Positions 36,375 through 45,878 of a stretch of DNA of 64,000 nucleotides are shown here, in pieces (the first letter of the stretch is position 1; each line of letters opens with the position of its first letter). The notes beneath the pieces are model-generated. The model saw only the letters and a list, made by a program, of their open reading frames with translations. It had not been told where the DNA came from and did not search any database. Position numbers and translations under genes: made by a program. The stretch comes from Rhodocyclaceae bacterium (GTDB taxonomy: Bacteria > Pseudomonadota > Gammaproteobacteria > Burkholderiales > Rhodocyclaceae), in assembly GCA_016791105.1 (NCBI GenBank), contig JAEUNM010000098.1, forward strand, positions 1-64,000. The letters are read 5' to 3'.

Positions 36375-37726
36375 GCGCCGCACGCGGCCGCGTTCTGGCG
36401 GTGGACGACGATCCCGACCTGCTGCGCCTGCTGGCGCTGCGGCTCAAGGCGGCCGGATTCGAAGTCATCACGGCGGATAGCGGCGAACGCGCGCTGGCTT
36501 TGCTGGCGGCCAGCCGGGTGCAGGTACTCATTACCGATTTGCGCATGGGGGGGATGGACGGCATGGCCTTGTTCGAAGCCGTGCAGCGCCAGCAACCGTC
36601 CCTGCCGGTCATCATGCTCACCGCGCACGGGAGCATTCCGGATGCGGTGGCCGCCACCCAACGCGGGGTATTCGGCTATCTGGAAAAGCCGGTCGATGCG
36701 GCGCGCCTGCTCGCCACCGTGGAACATGCCGCCGCACTCAACGCGCCGCCCGCCACGGCGCAGGACGAAGCGTGGCGCGCCGACATTCTGACCTGCTCCA
36801 ACCGCATGGAAGAAGTGCTCGCAAAAGCCAAACTGGTGGCCGACGTGGACGCGCCGGTGCTCATCGTCGGCGCCAGTGGCTCGGGGAAAGAAATGCTGGC
36901 GCGCGCCATACACCGCGCCGGCCGGCGCGCACGCTCCCCTTTCGTCGCCATCAATTGCGGCGCAATCCCGGAAAACCTGCTCGAATCGGAACTGTTCGGC
37001 TACACCAAGGGCGCTTTTACCGGTGCCGCGCGCGATCACACCGGGCTCATCATCGCCGCCAACGGCGGCACGCTATTTCTGGACGAAATCGGCGACATGC
37101 CCCTGCCGCTGCAGGTGAAATTGCTGCGCGTGCTGCAGGAGCGTGAGTTACGGCCGCTGGGTGCGACCGAAACGCGCAGTTTCGACGTGCGCGTCATTTC
37201 GGCGACCCATCGCGATCTGGACGCGCGCATGGCCGAAGGTCTGTTCCGCGAAGATTTGTATTACCGCCTCAAGGTGGTCACGCTGGAACTACCCGCGCTG
37301 GAGGCGCGGCGCGAAGATATTCCGCTGTTGGCGCGTCAATTCCTGAACAAGCTGGCAACGCAATACGGCAAGGATATGCGCGGCTTCGCGCCCGAAGCGC
37401 TGGAATTGCTGGCGCACGCGGCCTGGCCCGGCAACGTGCGCCAGCTCTATAACGTCGTGGAACAGGCGGTCGCGCTATCCACGGCGCCCATCGTGCCGCC
37501 CGCGCTGGTGGAACAGGCGATACGCAAAACCGAATCGGCCATCGCCTCGTTCGAGGACGCGCGCAATTCATTCGAGCGCGAATATCTGGCGCAATTGCTC
37601 AAGCTTACCGGCGGCAACGTCAGTCAGGCGGCGCGGCTGGCGAAGCGCAACCGCACGGAGTTTTACAAGCTGCTCGGGCGGCACAAGCTGGAACCGGCGC
37701 AATTCAAGCCGGGCGACGAAGACTGA
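36371..37726 (+). CDS. sigma-54-dependent response regulator, QseF/GlrR-like
   Basis: The 451-residue NtrC-family activator has a receiver domain (1-120) with phospho-acceptor Asp in VLITDLRMGGMDG (~56). The AAA+ domain has Walker A GASGSGKE (~168), the sigma-54 loop YTKGAFTGA (~214) and GGTLFLDEIGDMPL. A Fis-type HTH at the end reads GGNVSQAARLAKRNRTEFYK. It activates sigma-54 promoters when phosphorylated by the adjacent kinase. In enterobacteria the target is the small RNA GlmY; no such gene is visible here. Confidence 0.95.
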   Translation: MSAARGRVLAVDDDPDLLRLLALRLKAAGFEVITADSGERALALLAASRVQVLITDLRMGGMDGMALFEAVQRQQPSLPVIMLTAHGSIPDAVAATQRGVFGYLEKPVDAARLLATVEHAAALNAPPATAQDEAWRADILTCSNRMEEVLAKAKLVADVDAPVLIVGASGSGKEMLARAIHRAGRRARSPFVAINCGAIPENLLESELFGYTKGAFTGAARDHTGLIIAANGGTLFLDEIGDMPLPLQVKLLRVLQERELRPLGATETRSFDVRVISATHRDLDARMAEGLFREDLYYRLKVVTLELPALEARREDIPLLARQFLNKLATQYGKDMRGFAPEALELLAHAAWPGNVRQLYNVVEQAVALSTAPIVPPALVEQAIRKTESAIASFEDARNSFEREYLAQLLKLTGGNVSQAARLAKRNRTEFYKLLGRHKLEPAQFKPGDED

Positions 37727-37980
37727 AGCAAAGGCTGCTTGCAGCCGACCGCGCCTGTCTCACCGCGACGACAAAAACCCCCTCATATTTTCAGTGACTT
37801 ACAGGCGATTTCCGGGCGTTGTCGGGAATCGGCGACAGGCCGCGCCTGGCGAAGTTCTGCGCCTCCAGCACAAACCCCTGTTTTAAAAGCAATTTTTTGG
37901 CTGGCACGAAGCCTGCTATGGATAAAACCAAGCGGTTTGTCGGGTCGGCCTCCAACACAGGGCCAGCGCGATCGAATCGA

Positions 37981-37997
37981 GGCGCCCGTCGGGCGCC
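37981..37997. repeat. short GC palindrome
   Basis: GGCGCCC-GTC-GGGCGCC is a perfect 7-bp stem with a 3-nt loop. No T-run follows, so it is not a classical terminator for the regulator gene 255 nt upstream. Confidence 0.6.
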
Positions 37998-38006
37998 GCA
38001 AAGAAT

Positions 38007-38094
38007 GCCCGGAGGCAGGGAAAAGGACCACATCCCAACCTCCCATCCCACTGCCGGGGGTGTAGTCGTAATACGCCACTCCCTGCCTCCGGGC
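38007..38094. repeat. 15-bp-arm inverted repeat enclosing 58 nt
   Basis: The arms at 38007-38021 (GCCCGGAGGCAGGGA) and 38080-38094 are perfectly complementary. The enclosed segment is C-rich on the + strand, so the - strand has several GGG runs (near 38030-38055) that could form a quadruplex. It could be a REP-like dispersed element, a structured RNA or the remnant of a small transposable element. Confidence 0.6.
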
Positions 38095-38137
38095 TACCTT
38101 ATCGGATGGGTGCTGACCAAAGTCCGGGCGGGCAATC

Positions 38138-38623
38138 ATGGACCGAAGCCTTCAACCAAAACGCGGAATTCTGTACCCCCTGCTCGTCGCCGCAGCGGTA
38201 ACCGTCATCCTGTTGAGCGCGCTGGGTATCGCGGCATTGACCGGCATACTTCCGCTGGCGCATTCTGAATCGGCCAGAAATTTTGCGCCCCTGGTGCCGC
38301 CCACCCTGGGCACGCCGCGCGTGCCGCTGGTCGGGCCGCGGGAATCGCCCGCCGCACCCGGTTCCACCTCCCCGCCGCGCGCCGAAGAACGGGACCAGGA
38401 TTTCGTCCCGGTGCGGCGCTACGCCTCGCACTGCGCGGATTGTGGAACGGTGCAGGCGGTAGTCGCCTACGCAGGGGCTGCGCCCGGCTCGCGCTATCGC
38501 GTCGAAGTGCGCATGGACGCCGGCGCCGTGGTGCGCACCTTCTACCTCTATTCGCCACCCTGGCGCACCGGCGAGCGGGTGCAGGTAAGCGGACGCGGCA
38601 GTCTCGTGCTTCTGCATGCCTGA
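38138..38623 (+). CDS. SlyB-like membrane-anchored protein without glycine zipper
   Basis: The 161-residue protein has one N-terminal membrane helix (about 12-36, LYPLLVAAAVTVILLSALGI), a Pro-rich spacer and a C-terminal domain. That domain starts SHCADCGTVQAVVAYA and ends YRVEVRMDAGAVVRTF ... GERVQVSGRGSLVLL. It resembles the end of SlyB-type outer-membrane lipoproteins, but the glycine-zipper segment and a lipobox are absent. I expect an inner-membrane protein with a periplasmic domain. The function is unknown. Confidence 0.7.
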   Translation: MDRSLQPKRGILYPLLVAAAVTVILLSALGIAALTGILPLAHSESARNFAPLVPPTLGTPRVPLVGPRESPAAPGSTSPPRAEERDQDFVPVRRYASHCADCGTVQAVVAYAGAAPGSRYRVEVRMDAGAVVRTFYLYSPPWRTGERVQVSGRGSLVLLHA

Positions 38624-38678
38624 GTGCCGCCGCAGCAAGCGCCCTGCAACGGCGGGCTTTCTGCGAGGCAATCCGTAA

Positions 38679-39485
38679 TCAGGCCCGCCGCGCTGCGACA
38701 AACAGGCTGGTAAGGGTATTTTCGCCGCGTGCGAAAAAGTCGGCAGCAGGATTCGGCTCCACGTACTCCACCTGCACTTCGCGCAAACCGAACTCATGCA
38801 GCCAACCGAGCGCCTGGCAAGCATCCGGCCAGGCGATGAAGTGGCTTTCGATCAGCGGCCCCAGCGGCATCTGCAGCAGCAAAACCGCGTGCGCCGGGGC
38901 GGCGCGCAGGGTGGCACGCAAATAGCCGGCCGGGTCGCGCGCATGTTCAATCGCATCCTGCAGCACATAACAATCGAATGCACCCACCGCGGCGCCGGCA
39001 TCCATATCGTGCGCGGCAAAGCGCACGGCGCCGGAACGATCACCGCCCCAGTACTGCACGACAGCGCGGCCAAGCTGCAATGCGGATTCGAATTTGTCGA
39101 ACAGCACGGCATGCCGGCCGGATTCCGCCAATACGTAATCGCGCAAATAGCACATGGGGGCACCGAAACCTATGTCGGCAATGCTGGCCGGCGCGTGGCG
39201 TATTAGTGCATCCTGTACGAGCTGTTGCCGCCTGGCGTGGTAACTGGCTGGCGTGAGGTATTCGATCTGCATCGCGCAGCGCACGGCCGGATCGTCGTAA
39301 ATCGAATTGTCGCTGTCGTAAGAGTCGAAGGCGTAGCGCAGGTAGCCCGCCACCATGGCGTCGACATCAAGCCCCAGCGCCTGCCGCAAGTGGGCGAACA
39401 AGCCCGCATGAGGCCCTTCGGCGAGAAAACGCTCGGCGAAAGCGCGCGCTTCGGCGCGTACCGCCTCACCCGGCAGCGCGGGCAT
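38679..39485 (-). CDS. class I SAM-dependent methyltransferase-like protein
   Basis: The 268-residue protein has a helical N-terminal part (1-95) and a Rossmann-like methyltransferase domain. Motif I-like PASIADIGFGAPMCYLRDYV and a post-I acidic strand HAVLFDKFESAL are visible, with AFDCYVLQDAIEHARDPAGY at motif IV. Motif I (DIGFGAP) deviates from the usual GxGxG, so cofactor binding should be checked. The ATG at 39485 is preferred to a TTG at 39494. It lies 27 nt downstream of the binding-protein gene and may be co-transcribed with it. The substrate is unknown. Confidence 0.75.
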   Translation of the reverse strand: MPALPGEAVRAEARAFAERFLAEGPHAGLFAHLRQALGLDVDAMVAGYLRYAFDSYDSDNSIYDDPAVRCAMQIEYLTPASYHARRQQLVQDALIRHAPASIADIGFGAPMCYLRDYVLAESGRHAVLFDKFESALQLGRAVVQYWGGDRSGAVRFAAHDMDAGAAVGAFDCYVLQDAIEHARDPAGYLRATLRAAPAHAVLLLQMPLGPLIESHFIAWPDACQALGWLHEFGLREVQVEYVEPNPAADFFARGENTLTSLFVAARRA

Positions 39486-39512
39486 GGGCAACAACCGGCC
39501 TGGTGGGCAAAT

Positions 39513-40649
39513 CTAGCGCGTAAATTTGCCGCCTGCCCCCACGACAGACATTTCCACCATATCCAGACCGCCGTGGTCATCCGGGCCATAGCTGATCGAA
39601 ACCCCGCCCATATCAAAGGATTTCATCCCGGCCAGCGCCTCGACCACGCTGTCGCGCGTCACCTTTGCGCCGGCGCGACGCAGCGCTTCGGCCATCACCT
39701 TGGCAGCAACATAGCCTTCGAGCATGGCCGGGGACATTTCCTTGCCAGCTTTTTGGGCCAGAGCCTGCGCCTCCTTGACCAACAGCAGACGCTTGTCGCC
39801 CGGGTCCGGCAAAGTTTGCGTGATGGCCGCACCGCGCGCGTTGTGATCCAGCAATTTCAGAAATTCCGCCGATGCATTGTTGGACATCGTGGCAAGCGTG
39901 GCGTGTGAGCCGGCTTTGCGTAAACCGTCGAGAAAAGTCGCCACCGGTTTGCCGGAGCCGACCACCAGCACCGCGTCGGCGTTGGCTTTCACGATCGCCG
40001 CGATGGCGTGTTCAAAATTCGGATTGACGCGCTCGAAACGCTCCAGCACCACCGGCGAAATGCCGCGCTTGTCGAAACCTTTGGTGGCCCCGGCCAGGCC
40101 GTCTTCGCCAAAAGAATCGTTACGATAAAGTACCGCGATGCGGTTCAGACCGACCTTGGAAAACCACTGCACGATGTAATCGGTTTCCGCGGCATAGGGC
40201 GCGCGTATGTTGAACACGTATTTCTTGGTGGGCTTATGAAACACCATGGCGCCGGTGGAGGGCGCCACCAAGGCCAGATGGTACTTGTCGAGCACCGGCA
40301 GCACCGCCTCGCTATGCGGCGTACCGCGCGACAGCATGAGCGCCACGACATTCTTTTCCTCGACCAGTTTGCGCGCGTTCTCGCCAGCGAGTTTGGGGTC
40401 GAATTTGTCGTCCATCGATTCGAGGACGATTTTCTGCCCGTTCACGCCGCCGCGCGCATTGACGTCATTGAACAGGAGCATGGCGCCGTCGGTGATTTCG
40501 CGCACCGTTCCGGCCACGTCGCCGGTAAAACCGGCGGTCTGGCCTATCGTGATGTCAGCCCGCAAAGTAGCGACAGGCGCGCATAGCAGCGACATCGCAA
40601 ACGTTGCGAGGACCAAGGTGCGGCGGGGCAGGCAGAAAAGTTCGCGCAT
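39513..40649 (-). CDS. LivK-type ABC transporter substrate-binding protein (copy 1)
   Basis: The 378-residue periplasmic binding protein of the branched-chain amino acid (HAAT) family has a signal peptide (LVLATFAMSLLCAPVATLRA). The mature start DITIGQTAGFTGDVAGTVRE is typical, with NDVNARGGVNGQKIVLESMD and a periplasmic type 1 fold. No liv permease or ATPase genes are nearby, so it may serve a transporter elsewhere. A close paralogue lies at 43478-44614. Confidence 0.9.
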   Translation of the reverse strand: MRELFCLPRRTLVLATFAMSLLCAPVATLRADITIGQTAGFTGDVAGTVREITDGAMLLFNDVNARGGVNGQKIVLESMDDKFDPKLAGENARKLVEEKNVVALMLSRGTPHSEAVLPVLDKYHLALVAPSTGAMVFHKPTKKYVFNIRAPYAAETDYIVQWFSKVGLNRIAVLYRNDSFGEDGLAGATKGFDKRGISPVVLERFERVNPNFEHAIAAIVKANADAVLVVGSGKPVATFLDGLRKAGSHATLATMSNNASAEFLKLLDHNARGAAITQTLPDPGDKRLLLVKEAQALAQKAGKEMSPAMLEGYVAAKVMAEALRRAGAKVTRDSVVEALAGMKSFDMGGVSISYGPDDHGGLDMVEMSVVGAGGKFTR

Positions 40650-40772
40650 GATTGTCGCTTCATGATTTGGGACGCAATAGCTTATCCAAGCGTGCTGGAT
40701 TTGTACATTGCTGTCGCCGCATGGGGAATGGGGCTCGTGGCACTGACGCTGCGAGCATGCTCTAATCGCAAA

Positions 40773-41648
40773 ATGTTCGAACGCATCGTTTCAATCGTAT
40801 TCCCCGTATTTGCCGTGGTGATTGGCGGCTGGTTCTACGGCCGGCGCCACAAGCCCGACATGGCGATCGCAAATCGGCTCAACATGGACGTGTTCGTGCC
40901 GGCTTTGATATTTTCGGCACTGGCCGACAAATCTTTCGACCTGGCGGCAAACCAGATCATGGCTTGGGGCGGACTGATCCAGATTGCCGCCAGCGGCCTG
41001 ATCGGATGGGGGCTGGCGCGCATGCTGGCAATCGATGCGCGCACCTTCGTGCCGCCCATGATGTTCAATAACATCGGCAATCTGGGCCTGCCCCTGTCCG
41101 TCCTGGCATTTGGCGATCAGGCACTGGGTCTGGCCGTGGTGGTACTCATGATGAGCAATATGGCGCATTTTTCGTTCGGCGCCTGGTTGCTGGACCACCG
41201 CGTCAAGTGGTGGTTGCTGTGGCGCAATCCGGTGGTGGCGGCTTCACTGGTCGGACTTACTTTCAGCCTCATGCACGTGCCGGTGTGGCAGCCGCTCAAG
41301 CTTGCCATCAAAATGGTGGGCGACATTTCGATACCGCTACTGCTTTTTTCCCTGGGAGTGCGGGTGGCCGATTCGGCGCTGTCGGAAATTCGTGTCGGCC
41401 TCATCGGCGCGGTCGCGCGGCCGCTCATGGGGCTGGCGATCGCCTGGCCCGTCACCCTGGCTTTCGGCGTCACCGGCATGCCGCGCGCACTGTTGCTGCT
41501 GTACGGCGCCCTGCCGCCGGCGGTACTGAATTTCGTATTCGCCGAGCGCTACAACCAGGAACCCGCCAAAGTGGCGTCCATCGTTTTGTTGGGCAACGTG
41601 CTCGCGGTGGCAGTCATGCCGGCCGTGCTGGCCGTGGTACTCGAATGA
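40773..41648 (+). CDS. AEC-family transporter
   Basis: The ~291-residue (up to 328 if ATG 40662 is used) polytopic membrane protein of the auxin-efflux-carrier family has about ten helices. It contains NMDVFVPALIFSALADKSFD and FNNIGNLGLPLSVLAFGDQA, the family's discontinuous-helix motifs with N-NxG, and LYGALPPAVLNFVFAERYNQ. AEC proteins transport carboxylates or similar small acids; the substrate is unknown. I favour ATG 40773 because the family N-terminus begins there, though no Shine-Dalgarno sequence is obvious. The stop overlaps the next gene's ATG (ATGA). Confidence 0.88.
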   Translation: MFERIVSIVFPVFAVVIGGWFYGRRHKPDMAIANRLNMDVFVPALIFSALADKSFDLAANQIMAWGGLIQIAASGLIGWGLARMLAIDARTFVPPMMFNNIGNLGLPLSVLAFGDQALGLAVVVLMMSNMAHFSFGAWLLDHRVKWWLLWRNPVVAASLVGLTFSLMHVPVWQPLKLAIKMVGDISIPLLLFSLGVRVADSALSEIRVGLIGAVARPLMGLAIAWPVTLAFGVTGMPRALLLLYGALPPAVLNFVFAERYNQEPAKVASIVLLGNVLAVAVMPAVLAVVLE

Positions 41649-42433
41649 CGCGCCCGTTCGATCGGAAAAAAAAGCCCATGACCCCAGGCAACATTGCCCT
41701 CGTAACCGGAGCCGGCCTGCGCATGGGGCGTGCCATCGCCCTCGCGCTGGCAAACGACGGCTGGGACGTGGCGGTGCACTATCGAACATCCGCCACCGAG
41801 GCGGCTGAGGTGGTGGCGGATATCCGCAAGCTGGGGCGCCGCGCCGCATGTTTCGCGGCCGATCTGGCTGATCCTCAAGCCGTGGTGAAGTTGGTCGACG
41901 CAGTGAGTGCCGGCCCGGGCCTGCCCAAGCTGGTGGTCAATAATGCATCGCTATTCGAATACGACAGCGCGGCAGATTTTGACTACACGCGGCTCGCGCG
42001 CCACATGGCCGTCAATTGCGCGGCGCCGGTCTTGCTGGCGCGCGAAGTGCACGCGCGCATGGACGCCGCGGACGAGGGGGCGGTCATCAATTTGCTGGAT
42101 CAGAAACTGTGGAACTGGAACCCGGATTTTCTTTCGTATTCTCTCTCCAAGGCGGCGCTAGCGGCCGCCACCACCATGCTGGCGCAGGCACTTGCGCCGA
42201 AATTGCGGGTATTGGGCGTAGCACCCGGATTAAGTTTTCAGTCGGGCGAACAAAGCGCGGAAAATTTCGCCGAGGCATGCCGTCGCACGCCCCTGGGGCG
42301 CTCCAATAGCGCCGCCGACATCGCGCAGGCGGTATGTTTTCTAGCCCGCGCGCGGGCCGTCACCGGCAGTACGCTCATCGTCGATGGCGGGCTGCACCTG
42401 TGGCCCACGCGGCGCGACATTCAATTCGAGTAA
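41645..42433 (+). CDS. SDR-family oxidoreductase, FolM/pteridine-reductase-like
   Basis: The ~262-residue short-chain dehydrogenase has the cofactor motif ALVTGAGLRMGRAIALAL, NNASLFEYDS and the YSLSKAAL catalytic Tyr-x-x-x-Lys. The first glycine motif GAGLRMGRAI (TGxxxRxG form) is the pteridine-reductase/FolM type, which prefers NADPH. folB follows by 7 nt, supporting a role in tetrahydromonapterin or folate metabolism. Its start overlaps the AEC stop; ATG 41678 is an alternative. Confidence 0.85.
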   Translation: MTRPFDRKKKPMTPGNIALVTGAGLRMGRAIALALANDGWDVAVHYRTSATEAAEVVADIRKLGRRAACFAADLADPQAVVKLVDAVSAGPGLPKLVVNNASLFEYDSAADFDYTRLARHMAVNCAAPVLLAREVHARMDAADEGAVINLLDQKLWNWNPDFLSYSLSKAALAAATTMLAQALAPKLRVLGVAPGLSFQSGEQSAENFAEACRRTPLGRSNSAADIAQAVCFLARARAVTGSTLIVDGGLHLWPTRRDIQFE

Positions 42434-42440
42434 GCTGCAC

Positions 42441-42848
42441 ATGACCGCGCTCCCCACCTTCCCGCCCGATCCGACGCAGCATAGGCGTCTATTCCTACGC
42501 GATTTCGTCGCCAGCTTTTCCATAGGCGTACACGAGTCCGAACGCCGCGCCCCGCAGCGGGTGGTCATCAACGTGGAAATTTGGGTACCGCTGGCGGCCG
42601 CCCGCTCGCTGCGCGATGAACTGGATGACGTGGTCGATTACGATTTTTTGCGGCGCGGCATTCACGCACTTGCGTCCACCCAGCACATCAACCTGCAGGA
42701 AACCCTGTGCGATCTGGTGGCCGACCTCGCCATGAGCCACCGGGCCGTGTGCGCCGCGCGGGTGTGTACGCACAAGCCCGACATATACGGGGATGCCGCC
42801 GCCGTGGGAGTGGAAATATGCCGCGTCAGGAACGGTCCCCAGCCGTGA
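42441..42848 (+). CDS. folB: dihydroneopterin aldolase
   Basis: The 135-residue enzyme cleaves dihydroneopterin to hydroxymethyl-dihydropterin and glycolaldehyde in folate synthesis. It has the family pattern LFLRDFVASFSIGVHESERR, VDYDFLRRGI, a conserved Glu in INLQETLCDLV, and the Lys in CTHKPDIYGDAAAVGVEI. The paired SDR gene immediately upstream fits pterin metabolism. Confidence 0.93.
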   Translation: MTALPTFPPDPTQHRRLFLRDFVASFSIGVHESERRAPQRVVINVEIWVPLAAARSLRDELDDVVDYDFLRRGIHALASTQHINLQETLCDLVADLAMSHRAVCAARVCTHKPDIYGDAAAVGVEICRVRNGPQP

Positions 42849-42852
42849 GGGC

Positions 42853-43371
42853 TCAGCCGCGGCCGCCCCACACGGTCGATGGCGCCGCTGACTGCGCGCT
42901 CGCATCCTGCGCCAGGTGGTGCGGGGAGCGATAACTGCCGTAGGCCAGCATGGCCAGGTTGAGGCAAAGTATCAAGGCATAGCCGGGCCGCAGGAAGGGC
43001 AACAAACCGCCCAGCAGCATCAATTCGGCGATTAAAAGCTGGCGATTGCGGCCGCCGCCGCGCCAAACGTTCAAGCCCAAGGCGAAAGCCATCAACAGGT
43101 TGGCACCGAACAAGGCTGCGCATTTGTATTGCGGAGACATTGCAGGGAACGCCGCAGCGACGTCGAACAGATCAAGCTGTTGCCCGGCATCGAGCGACGA
43201 AATGACGGCAAGGACGCAGAAAAGCCCATGCACGAGGGCTGCGGACGACTTGAATACACGCTCTTCTGATCGAGAGGTGTCAAAGCTTTGTTTTACTGCG
43301 TTCACGCCGGTCGCGCCTGAAAGTCTGGAACCCCATCGGTCTGTTGGCGGATTGCGCGTGCGTTCAAGCAA
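42853..43371 (-). CDS. membrane protein of unknown function
   Basis: A protein of up to 172 residues has about four hydrophobic helices: AALVHGLFCVLAVISSL, ALFGANLLMAFALGLNVW, LLIAELMLLGGLLPFL and ALILCLNLAMLAYG. I recognise no family. The first in-frame start is TTG 43371; GTG 43305 is another option, and neither has a good Shine-Dalgarno sequence. It is convergent with folB (5-nt gap). Its upstream gap (43372-43477) is slightly AT-richer. Confidence 0.6.
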   Translation of the reverse strand: MLERTRNPPTDRWGSRLSGATGVNAVKQSFDTSRSEERVFKSSAALVHGLFCVLAVISSLDAGQQLDLFDVAAAFPAMSPQYKCAALFGANLLMAFALGLNVWRGGGRNRQLLIAELMLLGGLLPFLRPGYALILCLNLAMLAYGSYRSPHHLAQDASAQSAAPSTVWGGRG

Positions 43372-43477
43372 AAACGCACTGCAGGGCAGTTCTGAAATGC
43401 CACCCTGCCGTGAAGAATATCACAAACTTTCTGACGAAACCTTTCACCTGCAATGCAGGCAAGACCGACTTTTGGCC

Positions 43478-44614
43478 CTAGCGCTGGAAGCGGCCGTCGC
43501 GGCTAATGGTGGAAAGTTCGACGAAATCGGCGCCGTCGTGGCGGTCGGCGGAATAGTTCATGCTCATGCCACCGACGTCGTAGTTCTTGAGCGAATTCAA
43601 GCCATCCACCAGACTGGCACGGGTAATTTTGCCCCCCGCGCGACGCATGCCTTCGGCCAGCACCTTGGCAGCCACAAAGCCTTCTATCATCGTCGGCGTT
43701 ACCTCAGCCACACCTTTGGCCTTGGCAATCGCCGTGATTTCCTTGACCAGCGGAATCGACAGCGACGAAGGATTCGGCACGACCTGGGAAACCACTGTAC
43801 CGCGGCCCAGATCGCCCAAACCGACCGGGAATCCCGATGTCGCATTATTGGAAATCGTCGCAACCTGTACGGTCCTCGACGCCTTGCGCAATTCCTTGAC
43901 GAAAGCGATGGCAGGGGTTTCCGTCGCGAACAGCAAAACGGATTCGGTTCCGCCCTTGACCAGTTCGGCCACCGCTGGGGCAAAATCCAGCTTGTCAGGG
44001 GTGAACGCCTGCGACAGCACGGGCTTCAGTTTCGCCTTGGCGAACCCGCGTTCGGCCCCGGCCAGCGCATCCCGTCCGAATGAACTTTCCTGGTACAGCA
44101 CCGCAAATTTGGTTTGCCCCATCGCGGTGAGCAATTCCACGCAGCGTTCACTTTCGTGCTGATAGGTGGCACGAACGTGGTACAGCATGGGTTTGAAAGG
44201 TTGGCGCAGCACCATCGCACCTGACGAGGGGCCAACCAGCGGCACGCGATATTTATCCAGCAGCGGGATGATGGCTTCGGTGGTCGGCGTGCCGCGGGTC
44301 AAAAACATGGCGACGACGTTTTTTTCTTCGATCAGCTTGCGCGCATTTTCGGCGGTGCGTTTGGGGTCGTAGGCGTCATCGAGTGTTTCCAGCACGATTT
44401 TTTCGCCATTGATACCACCGTTGGCATTGACGTTGTCGAAGTACAGCTTCGCCCCGGCAACGTTTTCCTGCGAGCCCGCGGCGATTTGCCCGCTAAGCCC
44501 GGTGGATTGACCGACCAGAATGTCCGCCCTTACCGCCGTGGCGAGCAGCAGGCCGAACAGCAGGGGGCCGGCGCGCCGTGTGAAGAAAGTGACTCGGGAT
44601 ATTTGCTGGTGCAT
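43478..44614 (-). CDS. LivK-type ABC transporter substrate-binding protein (copy 2)
   Basis: The 378-residue periplasmic binding protein has a signal peptide (RAGPLLFGLLLATAVRA) and mature start DILVGQSTGLSGQIAAGSQE. Also visible is NANGGINGEKIVLETLDDAYD. It has the same length as copy 1 at 39513-40649 and can be aligned along its length. GAGGAG lies ~7 nt before the ATG, so translation should be strong. No permease or ATPase is nearby. Confidence 0.9.
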   Translation of the reverse strand: MHQQISRVTFFTRRAGPLLFGLLLATAVRADILVGQSTGLSGQIAAGSQENVAGAKLYFDNVNANGGINGEKIVLETLDDAYDPKRTAENARKLIEEKNVVAMFLTRGTPTTEAIIPLLDKYRVPLVGPSSGAMVLRQPFKPMLYHVRATYQHESERCVELLTAMGQTKFAVLYQESSFGRDALAGAERGFAKAKLKPVLSQAFTPDKLDFAPAVAELVKGGTESVLLFATETPAIAFVKELRKASRTVQVATISNNATSGFPVGLGDLGRGTVVSQVVPNPSSLSIPLVKEITAIAKAKGVAEVTPTMIEGFVAAKVLAEGMRRAGGKITRASLVDGLNSLKNYDVGGMSMNYSADRHDGADFVELSTISRDGRFQR

Positions 44615-44702
44615 GTTTTATCTCCTCGCTGCCTCGCGGCCACCCTCGAAGGCGCCATGATGCCACATTGACGCGCCATACGGCCGGCCGATATAAAGTG
44701 CC

Positions 44703-44748
44703 GCCCCGGCCATCACGCCGGCAATTCCACCGGCATGATGGCCGGGGC
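44703..44748 (-). terminator. strong hairpin after ruvB
   Basis: GCCCCGGCCATCA (44703-44715) pairs perfectly with TGATGGCCGGGGC (44736-44748). Inside, GCCGG/CCGGC extends the stem after one mismatch, leaving an 8-nt loop. It lies 11 nt beyond the ruvB stop. The leftward sequence that follows (GGCACTTTATATC) is only partly T-rich, so termination could be intrinsic or the hairpin could stabilise the mRNA end. Confidence 0.65.
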
Positions 44749-44758
44749 GCAACCGCAT

Positions 44759-45817
<1,059 letters not shown>

Positions 45818-45878
45818 ATGCGGATTGTAGCCTCAGCCAGCCGCCCACCGGCATTCGCGTGCGGCGTCGCCGAAGCGA

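Larger units (their letters stand above)
37727..38137. other. 411-nt intergenic region with strong inverted repeats
   Basis: No convincing gene was seen. Short leftward frames (e.g. 37791-38051) show protein-like stretches but no start signal or recognised family. The region holds the palindrome at 37981-37997 and the long-arm inverted repeat at 38007-38094. Confidence 0.5.

Noticed and set aside
36375..37800. GlmY-like small RNA expected as a target of the QseF-type regulator
   Set aside because: No sequence near the locus matched a GlmY-like pattern or a -24/-12 sigma-54 promoter followed by a terminator.
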